From F1-60-MAGs027 sp044344715 (GTDB lineage Bacteria > Actinomycetota > Acidimicrobiia > Acidimicrobiales > Ilumatobacteraceae): a DNA stretch of 12,808 bases. The stretch is from positions 1-12,808 of the forward strand of contig JBIJCI010000048.1 in NCBI GenBank assembly GCA_044344715.1, in the 5' to 3' direction. The notes under the pieces are model-generated. The model was not told the origin of the DNA and did no database searches. It was given only the letters and a program-made list of their open reading frames with translations. This document shows, piece after piece, positions 1 to 10,406 of the stretch. The translations under genes and the position numbers were made by a program. Position 1 is the stretch's first letter; each line of letters begins with the position of its first letter.

Positions 1-720
1 GAACCGACGGAATCACCGACCGCACGTCGAACACACTGCGCACCGCCACTGCATGGATCGCACCGCCGCTCACTCCCCCGCCGCCGTTACCGAGGACCGG
101 TCGCCGCAGGTTCGTATCGATCCGCATGCCGAGCACCGTATTCGCGAGCACCAACGCATCAGCGCCCGCGGAAACCACCGCCTCGGCCACGGAAATCAGT
201 CGATCGGTATTCGGACTCAGCTTCACCCAGACGGGAACCGCCGCCGGCAGGGATCGACGCACGCCGGCGACGACACCAGCCGCCTGTTGCGCGTCGTGGG
301 CAAACATCGACCGCGCGTGCTCGAGATTCGGACACGACAAGTTGACCTCGATCGCGGTGAGGCGATCGCCGACTCCCGCGAGGTCACGTGCCGCCGCTTC
401 GAATTCTCCCTGACGGAAACCCCAGATACTCGCCACGACCCGTGCACCCCGACGCTCCAGCCGCGGTAGACCGTCGACGATCCACTCCGCGGTCCCGTTG
501 CCCTGCAGACCGACGGCGTTGATCATCCCCCCGTCGACGGCATGCACTCGCGGTGACGGATTGCCCTGCCATGGGAACGACGCCATCGACTTCACCACCA
601 CCGCACCAATCGTCGCGAGGTCGACGTAGGCGGCGAGTTCATCCGAGTGCCCCGCGGTTCCGGAGGCCGTCATCACCGGACTCGCAAGCGTCACCCCGCC
701 GATCCTCGCGGAACGATCGA

Positions 721-724
<4 letters not shown>
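1..724 (-). CDS. pyrD: Dihydroorotate dehydrogenase, class 1 (3' end missing)
   Basis: PyrD oxidises dihydroorotate to orotate, the fourth step of UMP synthesis, using FMN. The visible 241 residues are open to the window edge; the family is about 300-310 aa, so roughly the last 60-70 residues lie beyond the left edge. Conserved class 1 blocks are seen: VVVKSMASFPWQGNPSPR (42-59, flavin and substrate contacts around Lys44), GMINAVGLQGNG (66-77), VNLSCPNLEH (127-136) and VKLSPN (167-172). The catalytic base is Cys131; class 2 membrane enzymes carry Ser here, so this is a soluble class 1 type, most like 1B. The start ATG (724-722) overlaps the carB stop as ATGA. No pyrK, the electron-transfer partner of class 1B enzymes, lies between carB and pyrD, so the electron acceptor is open. 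Confidence 0.95.
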
Positions 725-4010
<3,286 letters not shown>

Positions 4011-4011
<1 letters not shown>

Positions 4012-5111
4012 TATCGAGCACCCCCGCTCATCATGTCGGCGAACCGGGCGAACAGGTACCGCGAATCGTGCGGCCCCGGGCCGGCCTCCGGATGGTATTG
4101 CACGCTGAACGCCCGCTTGTGCCGCACCTGCATGCCCTCATTGGTCTGGTCGTTGAGGTTCACGTGGGTGACGTCCACCCGACCGACCAATGATGCGGGG
4201 TCGATGCAGAAGTTGTGGTTCTGGCTGGTGATCTCGATCCGACCGGTCGCGTTATCGCGAACCGGATGGTTGGCCCCGTGGTGGCCGAAGGGAAGCTTGA
4301 ACGTCCGCCCGCCGAGCGCGAGTCCGAGCAACTGGTGCCCGAGGCAGATGCCGAAGATCGGAACGTCGGCGTCGAGCAACGTGCGGATGTTCCCCGGTGC
4401 ATCCGTCACCGTCTCGGGGTCGCCCGGACCGTTGGAAAGGAAGACCCCGTCGGGCTTGCGTGCCAACACCTCCGCTGCAGGGGTGCCAGCCGGCACGACG
4501 TGCACGTCGGCGATGCCGCTCAGGCACCGCAGGATCGTCGCCTTGATACCGAAGTCGTAGGCCACCACGCTGAACGGCCGGACACCCTCGGGCGCCGTAC
4601 TCCGCACGTCGTACGCTGCGGCCGCCGTGACGTCCGCAACGAGATTCCTGCCCGCCGTGCCCCGTTCCACGGCGAGCGCTGCACGCAGCGTGGCTTCGTC
4701 GGCGGTACCGAACGCGCCGATCATCGCACCCGAGTCACGCAGTACCCGGGTGAGACGTCGCGTATCGATGCCCGAGATTCCGGACAGGTTCCGCTCGCGC
4801 AGGAACCCCTCGAGGGATTCGTCGCTGCGCCAGTTGCTCCGACGACGGGCCATCTCGCGGATGATCACCCCGCGCGCGTGAATTTTCGGGGCTTCGTTGT
4901 CGAGCCGCGAGGTGCCGTAGTTCCCGATATGCGGCGTGGTGAAGGTGACGACCTGCCCGGCATAACTGGGGTCGGTCAACACTTCCTGGTAACCACTCAT
5001 TCCCGTGTGGAAGACGACCTCACCGGATGCAACGGGAAGGTTGGCGCCGACGGCCTCACCCTCGAACACACTGCCGTCGGCGAGGATGAGGTGCGACGTT
5101 CGCGGTGTCAT
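4011..5111 (-). CDS. carA: Carbamoyl-phosphate synthase small subunit (glutaminase)
   Basis: CarA hydrolyses glutamine and passes ammonia to CarB. It is 366 aa, close to the family's ~370-380. The N-terminal CPSase small-chain domain covers about 5-160 (for example GEVVFHTGMSGYQEVLTDPSY, 30-50, and the downstream NYGT, 64-67). The C-terminal class I glutamine amidotransferase domain begins near VVAYDFGIK (182-190) and contains LSNGPGDP (225-232), the nucleophile elbow FGICLGHQ with Cys256, and the His340/Glu342 pair in VQYHPEAGPGP (337-347). The catalytic triad is therefore intact. The start ATG overlaps the pyrC stop as ATGA, with GGGGA a short way upstream as a plausible ribosome binding site. 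Directly followed by carB. Confidence 0.98.
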
Positions 5112-6388
5112 CGGCGAAGTTCCCCGTCGCGCACCGTGAACGCTCCGTTGAACAGCGTGTGGCGCACCTTCCCGCGAAGCGTCATTCCGACGAACGGTGT
5201 GTTGCGACTCTTGCTCAGCATGCGGCTCGGCTCGACCTGCCAGGTGACGGCCGGGTCGAAGACCACGAGGTTGGCGGGGGCGCCCGGTGCCACATCACGA
5301 CCGTGTCGGTCGTGGACTCCGGCGATGCGCGCCGGATTGATGGACATCAGTCGTACGAGTTGCGGCAGTCCGATCTCCAGGGCCCCGATGGCAACCCCGA
5401 GCGCGGTCTCGAGGCCCAGCATCCCGGGTGGCGCGAGATCGAGCGACAATTCCTTGTCGCGGCGGGGATGCGGCGCGTGGTCGGTGGCGATCGCGTCGAT
5501 CGTCCCGTCCACCACACCGGCTCGCAGCGCTGCGATGTCCGCCGGCGATCGCAGCGGCGGATTCACCTTGTACACGGTGTCGAAGGTCGCAAGACGGCTT
5601 TCGTCGAGGGAGAGGTGGTGCGGTGTCACCTCGGCGGTGACCGGCAAGCCGTCGCGCTTTGCGGCACGCACGAGATCCACGCTTCGTGAGGTTGACAAGT
5701 GCAGCAGGTGGATCCTGGCACCGGTCAGCCTCGACAACTCGATGTCGCGGTAAACCATGAGCTCCTCGGCGATCGCCGGCCAACCAGGGAGCCCGAGCGT
5801 CGTGCAGCACTGACACTCGTTCATCACTGCGCCCTTCGTCAGGCTCACAACCTCGCAATGCTGGGCCAGCGTGACGCCGAGACCCCTCGCGTACTCCATG
5901 GCTCGTCGCATCAACAGCTCGTCCTGCACACCGTTGCCGTCGTCGGTGAAGATGCGCACGCCGGCCGCCGCCAGCTCCGCCATCGGGGCCAATGCCTCGC
6001 CCTTGCGACCCAGCGTGATGCAACCGCTGGGAACCACCTCGACGAGTCCGGCCCGCCGCCCTTGCTCGCGAACGAAGTCGACCACTGCGACGCTGTCGTG
6101 CGGTGGATCGGTATTGGGCATCGCAACCAGGGCCGTGTACCCACCCTTGGCCCCGGCGCGACTACCGGTTTCGATCGTCTCCGCCTCTTCCCTGCCCGGC
6201 TCGCGTAGATGAGTGTGCAGATCGACGAATCCCGGGGCAATCACGCACCCACCCGCATCGACGACGTCGGTACCGTCGATGCCACGGCCGACTTCCACGA
6301 CGATTCCGTCCTCGATCGCCACGTCGGAGACCGACTCCCCGCGGGAATCCACGATGCGGCCCCCGCGCAGGACGATACGACCACTCAT
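5108..6388 (-). CDS. pyrC: Dihydroorotase, type I
   Basis: PyrC cyclises carbamoyl aspartate to dihydroorotate. The protein is 426 aa from the chosen ATG (6388-6386), which overlaps the pyrB stop as ATGA; the frame stays open 86 codons further upstream, but that Arg-rich stretch is the pyrB gene in another frame. The start gives MSGRIVLRGGRIVD, a normal amidohydrolase beginning. Metal-site residues of type I dihydroorotases are visible: DLHTHLREPG (His58, His60), FTDDGNGV (Asp150), AQHCE (His177), LLHLST (His230) and ATDHAPH (Asp303). MPNTDPP (90-96) and NPARIAG (351-357) are also typical. An unusual MNECQCC segment (189-195) puts three cysteines where family members I recall usually have something like MHEGEVS. 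It is the third gene of the pyrR-pyrB-pyrC-carA-carB-pyrD chain. Confidence 0.97.
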   Translation of the reverse strand: MSGRIVLRGGRIVDSRGESVSDVAIEDGIVVEVGRGIDGTDVVDAGGCVIAPGFVDLHTHLREPGREEAETIETGSRAGAKGGYTALVAMPNTDPPHDSVAVVDFVREQGRRAGLVEVVPSGCITLGRKGEALAPMAELAAAGVRIFTDDGNGVQDELLMRRAMEYARGLGVTLAQHCEVVSLTKGAVMNECQCCTTLGLPGWPAIAEELMVYRDIELSRLTGARIHLLHLSTSRSVDLVRAAKRDGLPVTAEVTPHHLSLDESRLATFDTVYKVNPPLRSPADIAALRAGVVDGTIDAIATDHAPHPRRDKELSLDLAPPGMLGLETALGVAIGALEIGLPQLVRLMSINPARIAGVHDRHGRDVAPGAPANLVVFDPAVTWQVEPSRMLSKSRNTPFVGMTLRGKVRHTLFNGAFTVRDGELRR

Positions 6389-7332
6389 GATGCGACCTGC
6401 TGCAGGTTGCTCGACGATGACTCCCCCGCGAGGAGGTCGAAGAGAACCGCCATTCGCACCGAAACCCCGTTGGCGACCTGCCGGTGAATCAGCGAGTTCG
6501 ACAGGACCGAGGGATCGATGAGCATCTCGACCCCACGGTTCATCGGTCCGGGATGCATGACGACTGCATGGGCGGGCAACTTGTCGGCGCGTGCGGCGTC
6601 GAGACCGTACGTCTCGGCATACTCCCGGAGGTTCGGCACGTGCCACTGTGCCATACGTTCGCTCTGCAACCTCAGCATGTACAGCACGTCGGTACGCGAC
6701 AGCACGTCGTCGAGCCGGTACGAAACCCCGACCGGCCAGTGGCTGACGTCGGGTGGGAGCAGGGTCGGGGGTGCAACGAGAACCACCTCTGCACCGAGCA
6801 TGCTGAAGGCCGCCACGTTGCTCCTTGCCACGCGACTGTGCTTGATGTCCCCGACGATCGTCACCGTGAGGCCGTCGAAGCGTTGCTTACCGAGGGCCTC
6901 GCGCACCGTGAAACAGTCCACCAGCGCCTGTGTGGGGTGCTGATGCCAACCGTCACCGGCGTTCACGATCGATGCGTTGGTCCATTCACTGATCTGCCAG
7001 GGAATTCCGGTCGACTTGTGTCGAACCACGAACGCATCCACCCCCATGTCGGTGATCGTCTCCACGGTGTCGCGCAGACTCTCCCCTTTGTTGACGCTGG
7101 AGGTCGACACACTGAACGTCATCGTGTCGGCAGAGAGACGCTTCGCGGCGGTCTCGAAGGACAGTCGCGTGCGCGTCGAGTCCTCGAAGAACAGGCTCAC
7201 GATCGTGCGACCCCGCAGTGCCGGCACCTTCGGCACTGGCCTGCGGTTCACCTCCACCATGTGATTGGTGAGCGACAGCAAGCGCTCGAGGCCGGCTTCC
7301 CCGAGCTCCTCGATGCTGCGCAGGTGCTTCAC
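6385..7332 (-). CDS. pyrB: Aspartate carbamoyltransferase catalytic subunit
   Basis: PyrB condenses carbamoyl phosphate with aspartate, the committed step of pyrimidine synthesis. It is 315 aa, normal for the family. Visible signatures are FFEDSTRTRLSFE (48-60) for carbamoyl-phosphate binding, the Lys82 loop SSVNKGESLRDT (78-89), Arg104 in VVRHK, HPTQALVD (132-139), an arginine at 167 (KHSRVARS), RLQSER (221-226) and MHPGPMNRGVE (259-269). The start is GTG (7332-7330), overlapping the pyrR stop as GTGA, with GGAG seven bases upstream. No pyrI regulatory subunit is present, as expected for actinobacteria. The C-terminal tail ends in a Ser-rich run (305-308) with no evident function. Confidence 0.97.
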   Translation of the reverse strand: MKHLRSIEELGEAGLERLLSLTNHMVEVNRRPVPKVPALRGRTIVSLFFEDSTRTRLSFETAAKRLSADTMTFSVSTSSVNKGESLRDTVETITDMGVDAFVVRHKSTGIPWQISEWTNASIVNAGDGWHQHPTQALVDCFTVREALGKQRFDGLTVTIVGDIKHSRVARSNVAAFSMLGAEVVLVAPPTLLPPDVSHWPVGVSYRLDDVLSRTDVLYMLRLQSERMAQWHVPNLREYAETYGLDAARADKLPAHAVVMHPGPMNRGVEMLIDPSVLSNSLIHRQVANGVSVRMAVLFDLLAGESSSSNLQQVAS

Positions 7333-7850
7333 CTTGGCGCTCCCGGGGTGACGACGACGCCGTCGGCAGTGGCCCGAACGTCATCGTCCATTCGCGTTGG
7401 CAGGTTCTTGCCGACGTAGTCGGGGCGGATCGGTAGTTCGCGATGACCGCGATCAACGAGCACTGCGAGCTGTACCGCCCGCGGGCGTCCGTAGGTATTG
7501 ATGCCCTCGAGGGCCGCCCGCACGGTTCGACCGGTGTAGAGCACGTCGTCGACGAGGACCACGGTGGTGTCGTCGACGCCGAATTCGATGCGACTGATGG
7601 CCCCGGGAACGACGGGTCGCAACCCGATGTCGTCACGGTGCATGCTGACGTCGAGGTAGCCGACCGGCACCCGCGCCTGTGGCTCGATGTCGTTGATCAC
7701 AGAACCGATGGCATCCGCGAGCCATGCACCGCCGCGTTGCAAACCGACGATCGCGAGCCGGTCTCCCCCGTGGTGCCGCTCGAGGATTTCATGGGCGATT
7801 CGGGTAACGGCGCGCCTGACGTCGTCAGCCGACATCACTTCGTTACCCAC
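7329..7850 (-). CDS. pyrR: PyrR: pyr operon RNA-binding regulator / uracil phosphoribosyltransferase
   Basis: PyrR binds pyr mRNA when UMP or UTP is high and lowers pyr expression; many members also have uracil phosphoribosyltransferase activity. From the chosen GTG (7850) it is 173 aa, against about 180 in the family. The PRPP loop is VVLVDDVLYTGRT (97-109), and the C-terminal block reads LVDRGHRELPIRPDYVGKN (131-149). Residues matching those implicated in RNA binding by Bacillus subtilis PyrR are conserved: Thr16 and His20 in the VTRIAHEI helix, Arg137, Arg142 and Lys148. I prefer the 7850 start because AGGAG lies six bases before it. An in-frame GTG at 7877 would add nine residues but has no Shine-Dalgarno and lies in the loop of the predicted PyrR-binding hairpin. 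The stop overlaps the pyrB start (GTGA), so repression of pyrR should spread downstream. Confidence 0.95.
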   Translation of the reverse strand: MGNEVMSADDVRRAVTRIAHEILERHHGGDRLAIVGLQRGGAWLADAIGSVINDIEPQARVPVGYLDVSMHRDDIGLRPVVPGAISRIEFGVDDTTVVLVDDVLYTGRTVRAALEGINTYGRPRAVQLAVLVDRGHRELPIRPDYVGKNLPTRMDDDVRATADGVVVTPGAPR

Positions 7851-7856
7851 CAGCTT

Positions 7857-7861
7857 CTCCT
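7857..7861 (-). promoter_or_regulatory. Shine-Dalgarno of pyrR
   Basis: AGGAG on the minus strand, separated by AAGCTG from the GTG at 7850. It decides the pyrR start. It lies six bases (AACGGC) downstream of the predicted PyrR-binding hairpin, close enough for bound PyrR to block ribosome loading. Confidence 0.75.
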
Positions 7862-7867
7862 GCCGTT

Positions 7868-7885
7868 CGGGCCTCACGGGACCCG
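7868..7885 (-). promoter_or_regulatory. Predicted PyrR-binding RNA hairpin in the pyrR leader
   Basis: On the coding strand the RNA reads CGGGUCCCGUGAGGCCCG. It folds as a CGGG/CCCG lower stem, a bulged U, a CC/GG upper stem and a five-base loop CGUGA. The segment UCCCGUGAGG (7881-7872) matches the UCCNGNGAGG core I recall for PyrR-binding loops at every fixed position, with G and C pairs around it. The hairpin starts 13 bases after the stop codon of the DUF2079 gene and ends six bases before the pyrR Shine-Dalgarno. There is no space for a terminator/antiterminator leader, so the likely mechanism is translational repression, as known for mycobacterial PyrR, rather than Bacillus-style attenuation. 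The motif match and pairing are seen directly; binding is inferred. Confidence 0.8.
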
Positions 7886-7895
7886 TTTGACGGTC
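7880..7895 (-). other. Possible alternative hairpin competing with the PyrR-binding hairpin
   Basis: The RNA GACCGUCAAACGGGUC can pair GACCGU with ACGGGUC, leaving one bulged G and a CAA loop. It uses the same CGGGUC that forms the 5' arm of the PyrR-binding hairpin, so the two structures are mutually exclusive. It also lies where a ribosome stopping at the DUF2079 stop codon would sit. It could be a switch partner or chance pairing in G+C-rich sequence. Confidence 0.3.
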
Positions 7896-7898
7896 GCC

Positions 7899-9356
7899 CT
7901 ATCGTACTCGCTCGAACACCGTCCACCAGTCATTGCCGTAGACGACCTCGAACGCGGCGCGCTCCGTCTGCCAGACGGCAGCAACCTCACCTTCCGGTTC
8001 GCGGGGAAGGATCACGTAGTCGACCTCGTCCGCGAAGGGCAGTCGGTCACCCTTGGCAAAGACGTTCGGGCCGTACAGCACCCGCTGGAACGGCGTGGGA
8101 AACACGTAGATCCGTTCGCGGCGCGCCATGTGCGCGGTCAACGTGTGGTACGCCGCTACCACGGCATCGGCCGGAACCTCGTTGATTGCCTCGTGTGCGG
8201 CGGCCACCGATGGGTGCGCGGGTGACCACGTCGGCAGATTCGTACGCATGAACGGCAGGGGTGTCCACACGAACGCGCAGACGAGACTGGCGACGAGCAT
8301 GGCACCGACCAGCCATGAGCGCAGGTGCTCGGCCATTCGGGAGACGGCGTACACCGAACCGATCACCACGATCGGCACGAACTGCACCGAATAGTGGTAT
8401 TCGATCTGACTCTGGTACCAGAAGGTGCTGACGAGATTCGATAGCAGCGGCAACGTACCGAGGAGCACGATCTCCGGGCGCAACAGGGCGACGAAACCCA
8501 CCGGCGCCAAGATCTGGAGGAGATAGAGCGGTCGTTCGCCCGATACGAGGTGTCGCACCAGCTTGTCGGGCCGGGTGAATGCCGTACGCAAGAGCCCGCC
8601 GAAACCACCGAACGGGAGACGCCACTCGTTGCGGTACGGTACCCCCACGATGCCCCGCATGACCGCGAACATGAGGAGGACACCAATCCAGATCGATCCG
8701 AACACGGTGATGAGCCCGAACTTGCGATCGCGGCGCAGTGCAACCCAGGTGCCGAGCGCTGCAACGAACAACGCGGTGTCCTCCTTCACGAGCAGGATGA
8801 GCACGGTTGCAGCGACGTATTGTCCCCACCGTTGGGAGACTGCGGCATAGATTGCCCACGCAATCAGGGGCGCCAATGCCGAATCGGGGTGGAAGTTCTC
8901 CAGTCCCGTGTAGGTGAGCGCCGGGTGCACCAGGTAGGCCACGACGGCCACGCACGACATCGGCAACGACCCGAGCAACGTCTGCGCCGTCTTCCAAACC
9001 GGTAGTGCGCCGATTCCGAGCACCACGGCCTGCACGACGAACAGCAATCCCGTCGATCCGACGAGCCAGTAGAGCGGAACCAGCGGCAGGAGGATGAATG
9101 ACGTGTGGTCCCCGAACAGGTTCCGCCCCATCAACGTGACGAACGGCGCCCTTCCCTGTGACAGCAACCAGATGCCCTGGTCGTACAAGCCGAAGTCGTA
9201 CGCCGACGTGCCGAGACCGAAATGATTGAGCGTCGTTCGCGTGGCCAGCCAGGTCGTATAGGTGACGCTCGACAGGATCGCCAGTACGTGCCAGACCGTG
9301 AGTGCCCGGCATGCCAGCCACGCCGCCTCGAGATTGCGGCGGACGTCCGTGGCCAT
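7899..9356 (-). CDS. DUF2079-family polytopic membrane protein
   Basis: A 485-aa integral membrane protein of the DUF2079 family; its biochemical role is not established. Family-like motifs are YDFGLYDQGIW (53-63), NLFGDHTSF (79-87), PLVPLYWL (91-98), ALPVWKTAQ (117-125), ENFHPDSALAPL (153-164), a KED triplet (191-193) and QIEYHYSVQFVP (317-328). Hydrophobic, likely membrane-spanning stretches occur near 18-38, 86-120, 131-149, 160-173, 180-205, 214-236, 277-309, 325-340 and 347-366. The last ~115 residues are hydrophilic and probably form an extramembrane domain. The fold resembles GT-C type lipid-linked glycosyltransferases (many helices, acidic residues after the first helix), but no substrate can be inferred. 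The ATG follows the nusB stop by nine bases with only a weak upstream G-rich site. It sits between nusB and pyrR, which belong to a conserved actinobacterial block, so it looks like an added passenger. Confidence 0.85.
   Translation of the reverse strand: MATDVRRNLEAAWLACRALTVWHVLAILSSVTYTTWLATRTTLNHFGLGTSAYDFGLYDQGIWLLSQGRAPFVTLMGRNLFGDHTSFILLPLVPLYWLVGSTGLLFVVQAVVLGIGALPVWKTAQTLLGSLPMSCVAVVAYLVHPALTYTGLENFHPDSALAPLIAWAIYAAVSQRWGQYVAATVLILLVKEDTALFVAALGTWVALRRDRKFGLITVFGSIWIGVLLMFAVMRGIVGVPYRNEWRLPFGGFGGLLRTAFTRPDKLVRHLVSGERPLYLLQILAPVGFVALLRPEIVLLGTLPLLSNLVSTFWYQSQIEYHYSVQFVPIVVIGSVYAVSRMAEHLRSWLVGAMLVASLVCAFVWTPLPFMRTNLPTWSPAHPSVAAAHEAINEVPADAVVAAYHTLTAHMARRERIYVFPTPFQRVLYGPNVFAKGDRLPFADEVDYVILPREPEGEVAAVWQTERAAFEVVYGNDWWTVFERVR
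7901..7906 (-). promoter_or_regulatory. Weak candidate -10 element before the pyr genes
   Basis: TACGAT on the minus strand fits the TANNNT form of an actinobacterial -10 box. A start about seven bases downstream would begin the transcript just before the two leader hairpins. No good -35 element is seen at the right spacing, so this could be chance. The pyr genes may simply be transcribed through from upstream. Confidence 0.2.
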
Positions 9357-9365
9357 CCGCCCGTT

Positions 9366-9830
9366 CTAGTCGGTCTTGCTGTCCGTCGGAAGAGCGTTCC
9401 CCGAGTCTCCGTTGCGCACGCTCCGAGCGATCGCGGCGAGCACACCGTTGACGAACGCCCCCGAATCGTCGGTTCCGTACCGTTTGGCCAGCGACACCGC
9501 CTCGTCGAGGATTACCGCGGATGGTACGTCGTCTCGCGCTATCAGTTCGTACGTGGCAATCCGTAGGACGTTGCGGTCGGTGGCGGCCATCCGGTCGAGT
9601 GTCCAGGAGTGGCTGTGCGAAGCGATGATCGGGTCGATTCGCTCGCGACTCGAGGAGACGCCGTCAACCAACGAGAGTGTGAGATCGTCGAGTGGCGCCT
9701 GGATCCGGCCGACCACCTCGGAGGCGGGACATCCCCGGATGTCGGCTTCGAACAACACGTTGAGGGCCCGTTCGCGGGCGTCGGAACGCGGGTCGAACTC
9801 GCGGTTCCAGTCGTCCTGGTCGTTGGCCAC
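9366..9830 (-). CDS. nusB: Transcription antitermination factor NusB
   Basis: NusB pairs with NusE (ribosomal protein S10) on boxA RNA to support rRNA transcription antitermination. The 154-aa product has the family's helical layout: SDARERALNVLFEAD (16-30), SWTLDRMAATDRNVLRIATYEL (75-96) and VILDEAVSLAKRYGTDDSGAFVNGVL (106-131), the last being the most conserved block. N- and C-terminal tails are short, polar and probably disordered. The start is GTG (9830-9828). It is the only sensible start because the efp stop codon is in the same frame 12 bases upstream, and no clear Shine-Dalgarno is seen, so initiation may depend on ribosomes finishing efp. Its place after efp is typical of actinobacteria. 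Confidence 0.95.
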   Translation of the reverse strand: MANDQDDWNREFDPRSDARERALNVLFEADIRGCPASEVVGRIQAPLDDLTLSLVDGVSSSRERIDPIIASHSHSWTLDRMAATDRNVLRIATYELIARDDVPSAVILDEAVSLAKRYGTDDSGAFVNGVLAAIARSVRNGDSGNALPTDSKTD

Positions 9831-9842
9831 CGGGAACGACCG

Positions 9843-10406
9843 TCAGACGCGGGTGATGTAGTCGCCCGTACGGGTGTCGACCTTCACCTTGTCGCCGATG
9901 TTCACGAACAGCGGAACCTGGATCACCTTGCCGGTTTGGAGGGTGGCGGGCTTGCGCGCCCCCGAGACTCGATCGCCCTGGATCCCCGGTTCGGTCTGGG
10001 TGATGGTCAGTTCCACCGACGCGGGAATCTCGACGGCGACGATCTCGCTACCGTACATTGCGATCTGGGCGGTGGCCGACTCGACGAGGTAATCGGCTGC
10101 CTCGCCCAACGACGTCGGGCTCACACTCAGCTGCTCGTACGTATCGGTATCCATGAAGACGAAGTCGTCGCCTTCCTTGTAGAGAAACTGCATGTCGCGA
10201 CGGTCGATGATCGCCTGCTCGACCCGGACACCCGCGTTGAAGGTTCGCTCGATGACGGCCCCGGTGCGCATGTTCCGCAGTTTGGTGCGAACGAATGCAC
10301 CGCCCTTGCCCGGCTTGACGTGCTGGAACTCGACGACGTTGAACAGACCCTTGTCCAACTCGAGGGTGACGCCGTTCTTCAGTTCGTTGGTGCTAATTGC
10401 AGGCAC
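9843..10406 (-). CDS. efp: Elongation factor P
   Basis: EF-P binds between the P and E sites and relieves ribosomes stalled at polyproline. It is 187 aa, the standard length, with the usual three beta-barrel domains: KOW-like N-terminal domain (about 1-65), a central OB domain (about 66-128) and the C-terminal OB domain (about 129-187, containing GIQGDRVSGARKPATLQTG). The domain I tip loop is KPGKGGAF (31-38), with Lys34 at the position modified in Escherichia coli; no modification enzyme is encoded in this window, so its state cannot be read. The start is GTG (10406), with AAAGGA six bases upstream. This start lies 28 nt inside the 3' end of the pepQ-type gene, so the two are probably translationally coupled. 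Confidence 0.97.
   Translation of the reverse strand: MPAISTNELKNGVTLELDKGLFNVVEFQHVKPGKGGAFVRTKLRNMRTGAVIERTFNAGVRVEQAIIDRRDMQFLYKEGDDFVFMDTDTYEQLSVSPTSLGEAADYLVESATAQIAMYGSEIVAVEIPASVELTITQTEPGIQGDRVSGARKPATLQTGKVIQVPLFVNIGDKVKVDTRTGDYITRV

Noticed and set aside
4215..5753. Plus-strand open frame of 512 codons across carA and pyrC
   Set aside because: Antisense shadow of conserved genes; no family resemblance and no sensible start context.
6389..6646. 86-codon N-terminal extension of PyrC
   Set aside because: The extension is Arg-rich and is pyrB read in another frame; the ATG at 6388 in the ATGA overlap gives a normal dihydroorotase N-terminus.
7851..7877. GTG at 7877 as the pyrR start
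   Set aside because: It has no Shine-Dalgarno and falls in the loop of the PyrR-binding hairpin; the GTG at 7850 has AGGAG six bases upstream and starts near the usual family N-terminus.
7862..7898. Bacillus-type attenuator terminator in the pyrR leader
   Set aside because: No hairpin followed by a U-run is present and the gap is too short for terminator plus antiterminator.
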